Shown here piece by piece: positions 16,493 through 23,374 of a DNA stretch of 29,574 nt. The notes beneath the pieces are model-generated. The model did no database searches and was not told the origin of the DNA. It saw only the letters and a program-made list of their open reading frames with translations. Source of the DNA: JBCCSZ01 sp039199225 (GTDB taxonomy: Bacteria; Bacteroidota; Bacteroidia; Chitinophagales; Saprospiraceae); contig JBCCSZ010000057.1 of NCBI GenBank assembly GCA_039199225.1, positions 1 through 29,574 on the forward strand, written 5' to 3'. The position numbers and the translations under genes are program-made. How positions within the stretch are numbered: position 1 is the stretch's first letter; each line of letters starts with the position of its first letter.

Positions 16493-16500
16493 TATTTTTG
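16493..16500 (+). promoter_or_regulatory. -7 element (TATTTTTG) for the NlpC/P60 gene
   Basis: An exact TAnnTTTG lies 77 bases before the ATG at 16577. There is no TTG at the usual distance; that position is occupied by the inverted repeat at 16450-16478. Confidence 0.45.
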
Positions 16501-16576
16501 TAATAACCCTATTAACTAACCTATTGACAACGAGTAGTAAGCTCTTTTATGTGACAGTAAATAATTATCAGTTTCT

Positions 16577-17113
16577 ATGAGTAAAAACGCAGTAAATACC
16601 ATAATGTTGTTGGCGTCCATTGCTTTTTTGCTGAGCTCTTGCTCTGCCTTTCGCTCGGTAAATGAGCCTTCTGACAGCCAATCCAGGGTGAGCAAGGGAA
16701 GCGAAAAGCACTCATCGCTACGTGGTAATGTTGTGAGTTACGCCAAAAAATTCAAAGGTGTCAAGTACAAGTATGCTGGACAAAGTCCGCGCGCAGGCTT
16801 TGATTGCTCTGGTTTTACCAGCTACGTATTGAATCACTTCGAGCTAGGTATTCCGCGAAGCTCTACTGCTCAGGCGGCGGCAGGCCGCAAAATCAGCTTA
16901 TCTCAAACCAAGCCTGGCGATCTCATCTTCTTCAGTAAAAAAGGCCGTGGCAACAAAGCCAATCATGTGGCCTTGGTTGTTGAAAACCAGCGTGATGGGG
17001 TCGTGGTGATCCACAGCACTACTTCCAGAGGTGTCATCGTACAAAACATCAGCAATTCTTCCTATTGGAAGCCAAAGATCATGTTTGCCCGCGATGTGAT
17101 TGGCCGAAAGTAG
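16577..17113 (+). CDS. NlpC/P60 family lipoprotein (C40 peptidase)
   Basis: The 178-residue protein starts with a lipoprotein signal whose lipobox is LLSSC (C22). A polar linker leads to an NlpC/P60 domain at about residues 50-178. The catalytic residues are present: C77 (GFDCSGFTSYV), H130 (NHVALVVE) and H146 (VVIHSTTSRG). Such enzymes cleave the bond between D-glutamate and diaminopimelate in peptidoglycan stem peptides. The protein would be anchored in the cell envelope and may act in wall remodelling. It is transcribed toward the ATP-grasp gene, with only 25 bases between the two stops. Confidence 0.92.
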   Translation: MSKNAVNTIMLLASIAFLLSSCSAFRSVNEPSDSQSRVSKGSEKHSSLRGNVVSYAKKFKGVKYKYAGQSPRAGFDCSGFTSYVLNHFELGIPRSSTAQAAAGRKISLSQTKPGDLIFFSKKGRGNKANHVALVVENQRDGVVVIHSTTSRGVIVQNISNSSYWKPKIMFARDVIGRK

Positions 17114-17138
17114 CTGCGTGAAGCTGATGTGGCTTTTC

Positions 17139-18332
17139 CTAAAGTGGGAAAAAGCCAACACCGCCACCTACCCAGGTCTTATTCTTGTTGTAGCGCACAC
17201 CGATCATTTCCCCCTTACTCAATCGTGCTAAATTGTTGACAATGATTGGCCTTGGCTGACCCTTCTCCCAAAGCATGAGCATTCTGATCTCACATTTTGA
17301 GGGAATATCCAGTGTTTCCACCAATGGCGCATATTCGACCTTGCGCTGTAGGATGTAATTCTCTGGGTCTTTGATGGCATCCAGATCGAAGCGATTGATG
17401 TTGATCATTACGCCCGTACCAGCAAAAGAATATAGCGGCTTGAGGACGTAGTTGTCCAAGTCCTCGGGAAGACTGTCTAGCTCGTTGAGAAAAAAGGACT
17501 TTGGAACATACGGATTGTCCAAATACGGCAAAGTATGCTTGCTGATGCGGAAAAACCAATGTGGATGTCCAATCCATTCGACATTGGCCTCTTCGGTGAA
17601 TCGGAATTCCCTTTCGAGGTCATCTCGCTTGATCAACTCGTCGAAGATCACTCGATTGATGATTTTCTGAACACCTACCTTACGTCCGTTGTCATCGATG
17701 TAGTAAACGTCTTTTCCTTCCTTTTTCAGGTCCGTCACACACTTGATGGCGATGCCCAATTCTTTCTCCGCAATTTTAAAATCGATGTAAGTAACCTGAT
17801 TTGTTGGATCCACTTCGAGCAAGACAACCTCTTCCGGCTTAGAGTCACCGACGCAAATCCGTCGGAGCATGTCGTAGTAATCTTCTCGCTGTAGTCCATT
17901 GAACAGGTGAGAGTAGTTGTCTGGAATGTCGAAAAACTTCTTGTAGGCTTCGGCGACGAGGTCCTGAAAGAAGTACAAGGAGGGAAAGCCTTGTATTTCT
18001 ATCAGCTGTGGGCTCAGTTCACCATTGGCATCTTTGCAGATACCAAAATCCATTTGTAGGAAGGTCGTATGCTCGTCCTCACCGGGGACAATTTGCCCAG
18101 GCAGAATGGCACTTTGCGAAAGCTCTTTGAAGTTGGGTTTACAGAGGATGTCTGTGATGGTTTCACAGGCTTCAATCAGTTGTTTTTTTAGCTTTTCGGG
18201 GATAAATACTGGGGTCTCCGAAATTTTGAAGGGTGGACGATGGTCGTATTGGGCAGCAATATGGTTGAGAAAATTTTCGTATTTCTCTTGCGTGAAAGCC
18301 TTATTGTACTGCTCCCTGATCTGGCTTATCAT
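17139..18332 (-). CDS. ATP-grasp-like ligase with permuted motif order
   Basis: 397 residues from the ATG at 18332; an in-frame start at 18398 would extend further into the upstream gene. The C-terminal half has ATP-grasp features: K298 and a glycine-containing loop (VLKPLYSFAGTGVMI, 296-310), ILQRKVEYAP (E333) and CEIRMLMLW (R350). An acidic metal-site-like phrase, FLQMDFG...PQLIEIQGFPS (D95, E112), lies near the N-terminus instead of at the end. That recalls the circularly permuted glutathionylspermidine-synthase/COG2308-like group; the link is inference. The ending VGGGVGFFPL is glycine-rich. It overlaps the amidotransferase gene by 32 bases, so the two are translationally coupled. It probably joins a carboxylate and an amine using ATP; the substrate is unknown. 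Confidence 0.72.
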   Translation of the reverse strand: MISQIREQYNKAFTQEKYENFLNHIAAQYDHRPPFKISETPVFIPEKLKKQLIEACETITDILCKPNFKELSQSAILPGQIVPGEDEHTTFLQMDFGICKDANGELSPQLIEIQGFPSLYFFQDLVAEAYKKFFDIPDNYSHLFNGLQREDYYDMLRRICVGDSKPEEVVLLEVDPTNQVTYIDFKIAEKELGIAIKCVTDLKKEGKDVYYIDDNGRKVGVQKIINRVIFDELIKRDDLEREFRFTEEANVEWIGHPHWFFRISKHTLPYLDNPYVPKSFFLNELDSLPEDLDNYVLKPLYSFAGTGVMININRFDLDAIKDPENYILQRKVEYAPLVETLDIPSKCEIRMLMLWEKGQPRPIIVNNLARLSKGEMIGVRYNKNKTWVGGGVGFFPL

Positions 18333-19212
18333 AGTTTTGAGAGGTCTTCTTGGGTTGTTTTGGTGAAGTGGAATTGGCGTTTTCGAAAGGCATATCATTA
18401 TATGCCAGTTGCAATGCTTCGATGGCCTGCTTGAGAAAGCCCGGAATGAGTTGCTGGTGGGTCAGCGGGATTTTTGTCGGGTCATTGAGGTCTTCCATCA
18501 TCTGCTCGAACTTCTCCTCTCCGTGTTCTTTGATGATTTCGGATTTTTTCTCTTCTTGGCCAAAATAATTCATCATACCATGTGGATCAGCTTCGGGATG
18601 GAACTGCGTCCCGAAAAACTCGTCTGAAAAGCGAACCGCCATGATGGCTCGCTCCAAAGGTACGTGTGAACGGATTTTTTCAAGGGCAAGAATCTGAGCA
18701 TTCATGCCGTCGAGTGCCGTCCAGTCGGGTTGTACGACCTGATAATCTCTAAAATCAGCGATATAGAAAGGATCGGGTAGTGCTTGTAGTAGAGGATCGT
18801 TTGCTCCATCGGCCGTTTTATGGGCTGGAAAGGTACCGAAAGAGCGGGACTTCCGAGCCGTGATTTTGGCCAATCCAAAGTGGTAACAGGCCATCTGAAA
18901 AGAGTGGCAGATGAAGAACACATGCTTTTTGGGTCCCTTGGTTGCGCGGTTGTGGAGCCACAATTGATCCAATAGGTGGAAGAATTGTTCGTCCCAGATG
19001 CCGTCTCCGTCGAGCGGATGGCCAGGTCCTCCGGATGATATGTAGATGTCGAAACTCGTATCTGGAATGTCGCGTTTGCTGCGAACATCAAATACCCGCC
19101 AATCCAGCTGGTGTTCAAAAGTACGGACAATGTCTTTGATGGCTCGCATTCCTTGGTTGGGAGTGTCAGCGTACATGTCCAGAATAGCCAGTTTAAGTTT
19201 GACGTCTCTCAT
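18301..19212 (-). CDS. Class I glutamine amidotransferase-like protein
   Basis: The 303-residue protein has the class I (triad) GATase core: an oxyanion-loop glycine motif SSGGPGHP (59-66), nucleophile C102 in FFICHSFQMAC, and H205 with E207 in GTQFHPEAD. The triad is complete. The nucleophile elbow reads CHSFQ rather than the usual CxGHQ, and the protein is not fused to a synthase domain. About 90 residues after the core (215-303) form a charged helical extension ending in a basic, Pro/Lys-rich tail. It could supply ammonia to a neighbouring ligase or hydrolyse gamma-glutamyl bonds. Its stop lies inside the downstream ATP-grasp gene. A 26-bp palindrome separates it from the upstream ligase gene. 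Confidence 0.82.
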   Translation of the reverse strand: MRDVKLKLAILDMYADTPNQGMRAIKDIVRTFEHQLDWRVFDVRSKRDIPDTSFDIYISSGGPGHPLDGDGIWDEQFFHLLDQLWLHNRATKGPKKHVFFICHSFQMACYHFGLAKITARKSRSFGTFPAHKTADGANDPLLQALPDPFYIADFRDYQVVQPDWTALDGMNAQILALEKIRSHVPLERAIMAVRFSDEFFGTQFHPEADPHGMMNYFGQEEKKSEIIKEHGEEKFEQMMEDLNDPTKIPLTHQQLIPGFLKQAIEALQLAYNDMPFENANSTSPKQPKKTSQNYDKPDQGAVQ

Positions 19213-19241
19213 ATCACATTTGTTTATTCATTCAAGTAAGG

Positions 19242-19267
19242 CGCGAGGCAACTGCAGTTGCCTCGCG
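19242..19267. repeat. Perfect 26-bp GC-rich palindrome between two cluster genes
   Basis: Positions 19242-19254 are the exact reverse complement of 19255-19267, with no spacer. It lies between the ATP-grasp stop (19283) and the amidotransferase ATG (19212). On the minus strand no T-run follows, so it is more likely an mRNA-stabilising or attenuating hairpin, or a protein-binding site, than a full terminator. Confidence 0.8.
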
Positions 19268-19282
19268 ATAATACATACTTTT

Positions 19283-20272
19283 TTAAGCCGTTGCTTTTTT
19301 GCGTGTCGAAGGCTTCTTCGCAACAGATTTGCCTGCGACAGCTTGGCGAACGTACGTACCCCAGTTGAGGTTGTCCTTGCCAGGCTTCTGAGCTTTTGCT
19401 CTTTCGATGGCCATATTGGCGGCTGCTTCCACGACCCAATCAAAGTTCTCCTGACCTACGGAATGGAGGTCTGCATCGGGTGCAGGGTTGCAAAAATCAA
19501 TAGCATAAGGGATGCCGTCTCTGACAGCAAATTCCACCGTATTAAAGTCGTAGCCAAGTGCCTGGTTCAACTGAAGAACATATTTTTCAATGGTGTTCAG
19601 CAACTTCTTAGCAACCGGCTTTGCATCTGTAACATATCTCAGGTGGTGAGGGTTGCGAGGTTCATATTGCATGATTCGTACCGTTTTTGCCCCGAGGCAG
19701 TAGCAGCGGAAGTACTCTGTAAATTTAATCTCTTCCTGCAACATCATCACCAATTGACCGGTTTCGTCGTAAGCTTTCCAGAGTTCTTCTGGATTATCCA
19801 CTTTGTAGACGCTCTTCCAACCGCCACCAGCGTAAGGCTTCATGTAGGCTGGCCAACCAATGTGTTGGAATATATTGTCCCAAGCGAGTGGGAATTTCAA
19901 GTTGCGGAAAGAATCGGCTGTCGTATCTGTCGGCATTTCCTTAGAAGGCAGCAAAACTGTCTTAGGGACCGGCACGCCAATTTGAGTGGCTAAACAGTTG
20001 TTGAAAAATTTCTCATCAGCACTCCACCAAAAAGGGTTGTTGACAACAGCTGCACCCATTAGAGCGGCGTTCTTCAAATAAGCGCGGTAAAAAGGTACAT
20101 CCTGAGAGATACGGTCGATGATGACCGCATAATCGCTGGGAACGCCCTGATGTACTTCTTCCATTGTGATAGGCTCTGCTACGATGCCTTTGACCTTTTT
20201 TTCGTTGACTCTCTCGACAAAAGCTTGTGGGAAAGTATTTTCCTGACCGGATAAGATTCCTATTTTTTTCAT
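19283..20272 (-). CDS. RimK-like ATP-grasp carboxylate-amine ligase
   Basis: 329 residues. The N-terminal pre-ATP-grasp part is MKKIGILSGQENTFPQAFVERV. The central lid contains YMKPYAGGGWKSVYKV (K145, glycine loop 149-151) and the adenine-binding stretch VMMLQEEIKF (E180, E181). The metal site is VEFAVRDGIPYAIDFCNPAPDAD (E247, D259, N262) in normal ATP-grasp order. Everything needed for acyl-phosphate chemistry is present. The last 15 residues (KSVAKKPSTRKKATA) are a basic tail that may be a later addition. The gene follows the esterase after 71 bases and precedes the amidotransferase in one direction, consistent with an operon. The substrate is unknown. Confidence 0.82.
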   Translation of the reverse strand: MKKIGILSGQENTFPQAFVERVNEKKVKGIVAEPITMEEVHQGVPSDYAVIIDRISQDVPFYRAYLKNAALMGAAVVNNPFWWSADEKFFNNCLATQIGVPVPKTVLLPSKEMPTDTTADSFRNLKFPLAWDNIFQHIGWPAYMKPYAGGGWKSVYKVDNPEELWKAYDETGQLVMMLQEEIKFTEYFRCYCLGAKTVRIMQYEPRNPHHLRYVTDAKPVAKKLLNTIEKYVLQLNQALGYDFNTVEFAVRDGIPYAIDFCNPAPDADLHSVGQENFDWVVEAAANMAIERAKAQKPGKDNLNWGTYVRQAVAGKSVAKKPSTRKKATA

Positions 20273-20343
20273 ATGGGGATTTTATTAGGTGGTTTAGAGT
20301 GTGGCCATGGGCCTTTTGAATTGTGGATTGGGTTGTATTCGGT

Positions 20344-21054
20344 TTATTGCCAGATGGTAGATACGTAGTGCGGGAACATGTCGCGCCATACGGGCCAGTC
20401 ATGTGATGCATTCGGGCGTACGTCAAGCCAGTGGTTGACTCCTTTGGAATTCAGCAAGTGAGACATGTGCAAGTTGGCATCTTTGCAAATGTCCCAATCG
20501 GAGGTTCCAAGGATGATTTTCATTTTGTACAGTTCGCTGTTGTCCAAGCCCGGCAGAAAGTCGACCGGATTGTTGAAGTACGTATTGTCATCGTAGTAGC
20601 CATCCATGAAGGATTTGATGTCAAAAGCGCCACTCATGGTGAAAAGATGGCTGACAACTTCCGGATGCTTAAAGGCAAAGTTGGCCGCGTGGTAGCCTCC
20701 AAAACTAGCACCAGCTACGGCAATTTTTCCAGTGCCGGTATTGTGGCGGACTCTTTGGGCAATTTCGTTGTATACCATCCGGTCGTACCAAGTGTGGTTG
20801 CGCACGCGGTCGGCCGGGTGGATGGATTTGTTGTACCAGCTGTGGCGGTCGATGCTGTCCGGGCAGTAAATTTGAATAAGGCCCTCGTCTAAAAACCATT
20901 GAGCTGCTTTGATCAAACCAAAATCCTTACTTTCGTGGTAGCGTCCCATGGTGGTGGGAAATATGACAATTGGATAGCCTCTATCGCCAAAAACGAGCAT
21001 TTCCATGTCCAGGTTCAGTTCGTGGGAGTACCATTTGAAATATTCTTCTCGCAT
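20344..21054 (-). CDS. Esterase D-like alpha/beta hydrolase
   Basis: The ATG at 21054 gives 236 residues starting MREEYFKWYSHELN; an in-frame start at 21138 would read through the operator-like repeat. There is no signal peptide. The alpha/beta hydrolase triad is visible: S117 in AGASFGGYHA, D186 or D188 in LGTSDWDIC, and H218 in PNASHDWPVW. It resembles the esterase D/antigen 85 (PF00756) type, enzymes that cut esters or move acyl groups. It is the first gene of the four-gene minus-strand cluster with two ATP-grasp proteins and an amidotransferase, and may trim, load or release the product. A second esterase is divergent from it. Confidence 0.82.
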   Translation of the reverse strand: MREEYFKWYSHELNLDMEMLVFGDRGYPIVIFPTTMGRYHESKDFGLIKAAQWFLDEGLIQIYCPDSIDRHSWYNKSIHPADRVRNHTWYDRMVYNEIAQRVRHNTGTGKIAVAGASFGGYHAANFAFKHPEVVSHLFTMSGAFDIKSFMDGYYDDNTYFNNPVDFLPGLDNSELYKMKIILGTSDWDICKDANLHMSHLLNSKGVNHWLDVRPNASHDWPVWRDMFPHYVSTIWQ

Positions 21055-21110
21055 GTTGGTTGTTTTGGATGTGATTGAGTGATCGATGTCTGTATTTTGG
21101 TATGTGTTGA

Positions 21111-21129
21111 TTTTACACTTAGTGTAAAA
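21111..21129. promoter_or_regulatory. Operator-like inverted repeat 1
   Basis: TTTTACACT-T-AGTGTAAAA, a perfect 9-1-9 inverted repeat. It lies 57-75 bases before the esterase ATG, just downstream of the predicted transcription start (about 21145). Shape and size fit the site of a dimeric helix-turn-helix repressor. No regulator gene is adjacent. Confidence 0.6.
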
Positions 21130-21151
21130 GTACGACATTGTGACGTAAAAG

Positions 21152-21159
21152 CAAAGCTA
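21152..21159 (-). promoter_or_regulatory. -7 element (TAGCTTTG) of the ligase cluster
   Basis: An exact TAnnTTTG on the minus strand lies 98 bases before the esterase ATG. There is no TTG at -33. The spacer region is instead occupied by the inverted repeat at 21163-21179, which suggests a promoter that depends on, or is blocked by, a regulator. Confidence 0.55.
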
Positions 21160-21162
21160 AAG

Positions 21163-21179
21163 TCACTGATATTCAGTGA
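21163..21179. promoter_or_regulatory. Operator-like inverted repeat 2
   Basis: TCACTGA-TAT-TCAGTGA, a perfect 7-3-7 inverted repeat directly upstream of the TAGCTTTG element, where the spacer between -7 and -33 would lie. With the repeat at 21111-21129 it brackets the predicted transcription start. Confidence 0.55.
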
Positions 21180-21295
21180 TTTATGAAGTATTTTGATTTT
21201 TAATGGCCATATAAAAGGAAAGTTTTTGAAGGCTATTTAAATTTTTATTTTGTTTGATTGCTACTCATGGTTATTTAATAAACAGAAAAGAATCA

Positions 21296-22141
21296 ATGGC
21301 AAATAATTATTTCCAAATAAAATTTGGTAATTTTTTTTCATTTTTCCGCTCTTCCGTCGAATTGCAAGTGCATGAACTGTATTCTGAGACCCTTCAAAGA
21401 CAGGTGAAACTCTCCATCTTCCTTCCGCCCGCCCGCCCCTGGCGCTTTTGGGAACGTTTTCCGCTGGTCCTTTTCAACGATGGTCAGGATATGCCGTCCG
21501 TCCGGATGCAATCACAGCTAAGGCAACTGTATCGGGCAGGTCGTATTCCTCCCTTGATCGTTGTGGGTATCCATGCTGGCGACCGTATGCAAGAGTATGG
21601 AACGCTTCGTACAGCCGATTATAAAAACAGAGGCAGCAAGGCGAAAGCTTATGCCGATTTTGTCATTGGTCAACTGCTGCCTTGGCTACATCAAAACTTT
21701 CGTTCTCGTACCGAAGCTGCCGACACGAGCATCGCTGGTTTTTCGCTGGGAGGACTTTCTGCCTTTGACCTGGCCTGGCATTACCCGCAACACTTTGCAA
21801 AGGTAGGAGTTTTCAGCGGAGCCTTATGGTGGAGGTCGGAACCTTTTCAAGAAAATGATCCCGATGCGGATCGAATTGTCCACGATGAGGTCGCACAGTC
21901 CACCAAGCGCCCAGGCTTGAGGTTTTGGTTCCAGACCGGAACCCTGGACGAGGAGAGCGATCGAAACAACAACGGCATCATCGATGCCATAGACGACACC
22001 CTGGATTTGATCCGCTTGCTGAAAGGTGTTGGCTATGAAGACAAAGCCATCCGTTATGTTGAAATCGAAGGAGGGCATCACCATACAGATACCTGGGCGG
22101 ACATTTTACCAGACTTTTTTGAATGGGGGTATGGCAAATAG
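21296..22141 (+). CDS. Second esterase D-like hydrolase, with an EF-hand-like loop
   Basis: The ATG at 21296 gives 281 residues (a TTG at 21254 would add 14). The core is esterase D/enterochelin-esterase-like: FPLVLFNDGQD, then S150 in IAGFSLGG, D218 in QTGTLDEESD and H262/H263 in GGHHHTDTW. Right after the catalytic Asp is D222-R-N-N-N-G-I-I-D-A-I-D233. This fits the 12-residue EF-hand calcium loop (ligand positions 1, 3, 5, 9 and 12) and may stabilise the active site. There is no classical signal peptide. It is divergent from the four-gene ligase cluster, about 240 bases ATG to ATG, across the operator-like repeats. Co-regulation is likely but not proven. Confidence 0.82.
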   Translation: MANNYFQIKFGNFFSFFRSSVELQVHELYSETLQRQVKLSIFLPPARPWRFWERFPLVLFNDGQDMPSVRMQSQLRQLYRAGRIPPLIVVGIHAGDRMQEYGTLRTADYKNRGSKAKAYADFVIGQLLPWLHQNFRSRTEAADTSIAGFSLGGLSAFDLAWHYPQHFAKVGVFSGALWWRSEPFQENDPDADRIVHDEVAQSTKRPGLRFWFQTGTLDEESDRNNNGIIDAIDDTLDLIRLLKGVGYEDKAIRYVEIEGGHHHTDTWADILPDFFEWGYGK

Positions 22142-22367
22142 AAGGCGACTGTATTTATGATGCCTCAAAGCGTCTTGGCATAGACCATTTTATTTACCAA
22201 CTCGTATATGGCATGAAATTTTCGCGACGTTAGAATAATGGGAAAAAGGAGAACCAATGAATTTTTATTTTGAGGATTCATCGTATTACCGCCATCAATT
22301 TGTAACTTGACCTTTCCCGGTTTTGCCTTGGTACAACATTGTTCAACATCCTTATAATCCTTTTGAC

Positions 22368-23288
22368 ATGAAAAGCCTTTCGATGTATACGCTGGCTTTG
22401 GCTGGCTTTCTGACCTTTGCTATTTTCAGTTCTTCTTCGGATAAAGAGCCTTCGGAGAACCAATCTACTTGGTCGGATGAGAACAACCGCCTACCGCAGC
22501 GCATCCACTCCATCAATTTGAATCAGACCTATGATTTTGCAGGAGAGATTCTGCCAATGGATAATTTTGATGTCCGAGAGCGCCTGGACCGGGAAATGTT
22601 GCGCAATGCCTATTACCATTCAAGTACCATCCTGGCTTTGAAGCGAGCGTCTCGCTATTTTCCACTGATCGAAAAAATTTTGGCGGAGGAAGGTATTCCG
22701 GATGATCTGAAATATCTGGCAGTCGCCGAGAGTGATTTGATGAATGCCATTTCGCCGGCTGGGGCTAAGGGGTTTTGGCAGTTTATGAAAGCAACCGGTA
22801 GAGAATACGACCTTGAAATCAATAGTGAAATAGATGAGCGTTATCATTTGGAAAAAGCCACACATGCCGCCTGTCGTTACCTCAAACGCTACAAGGAGAA
22901 GTTTGGCAGTTGGACACTGGCTGCTGCTGCTTACAATGGTGGGGCCGGGAGGTTGAGCCGCGAGATGAAGGCGCAAGGAGGAACTTCTTATTACGATCTA
23001 AACCTCAATATGGAAACGGCTCGCTATGTATTTCGCATCGTAGCAATCAAAGAAATTATGAAGCGTCCAAAGGATTTTGGTTTCGACCTGGAAAGTACCG
23101 ATTTGTACCAACCTTTAGACAGCTATTATTCTGTAGAGGTGGAGGGAGCTGTACCTCGCTGGGCAGACTTTGCCGCCAAGTACGGTATTTCTTATCGCAT
23201 GCTGAAGATTTACAATCCTTGGTTGATTTCTAGCTCCCTAACCAACAAGCAAAAGAAAAAATATGTGATTCGGATTCCCAAGCAATAA
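22368..23288 (+). CDS. Lytic transglycosylase (SLT domain)
   Basis: The ATG at 22368 gives 306 residues beginning with a signal-anchor-like MKSLSMYTLALAGFLTFAIFSSSS; a TTG at 22323 would add 15 residues. The SLT domain spans about residues 95-225. Catalytic E121 is in LAVAESDL, followed by SPAGAKGFWQFM and AAAAYNGG. Such enzymes cleave peptidoglycan glycan strands to 1,6-anhydro ends. The last 50 residues (YSVEVEGAVPRWADFAAKYGISYRMLKIYNPWL) look like a LysM-type wall-binding module. This resembles MltD-type proteins. It is exported and ends at a strong bidirectional terminator. Confidence 0.9.
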   Translation: MKSLSMYTLALAGFLTFAIFSSSSDKEPSENQSTWSDENNRLPQRIHSINLNQTYDFAGEILPMDNFDVRERLDREMLRNAYYHSSTILALKRASRYFPLIEKILAEEGIPDDLKYLAVAESDLMNAISPAGAKGFWQFMKATGREYDLEINSEIDERYHLEKATHAACRYLKRYKEKFGSWTLAAAAYNGGAGRLSREMKAQGGTSYYDLNLNMETARYVFRIVAIKEIMKRPKDFGFDLESTDLYQPLDSYYSVEVEGAVPRWADFAAKYGISYRMLKIYNPWLISSSLTNKQKKKYVIRIPKQ

Positions 23289-23311
23289 GCAATTCGTCGT
23301 CTCTTCAAAAA

Positions 23312-23348
23312 CAAATCCGGCATGATCTGAATGAGCATGCCGGATTTG
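23312..23348. terminator. Bidirectional terminator between convergent genes
   Basis: Positions 23312-23324 and 23336-23348 form a perfect 13-bp GC-rich stem with an 11-base loop. On plus it is followed by CTGTTTTATT; on minus by TTTTTGAAG. It lies between the convergent stops at 23288 and 23375. Confidence 0.85.
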
Positions 23349-23374
23349 CTGTTTTATTGGGATGTACTCAGTGT

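Noticed and set aside
19046..19993. 315-codon open frame on the plus strand
   Set aside because: It crosses two well-supported minus-strand genes (amidotransferase and RimK-like ligase) and the 26-bp palindrome between them. Its translation is Cys/Arg/His-rich and does not resemble a protein.
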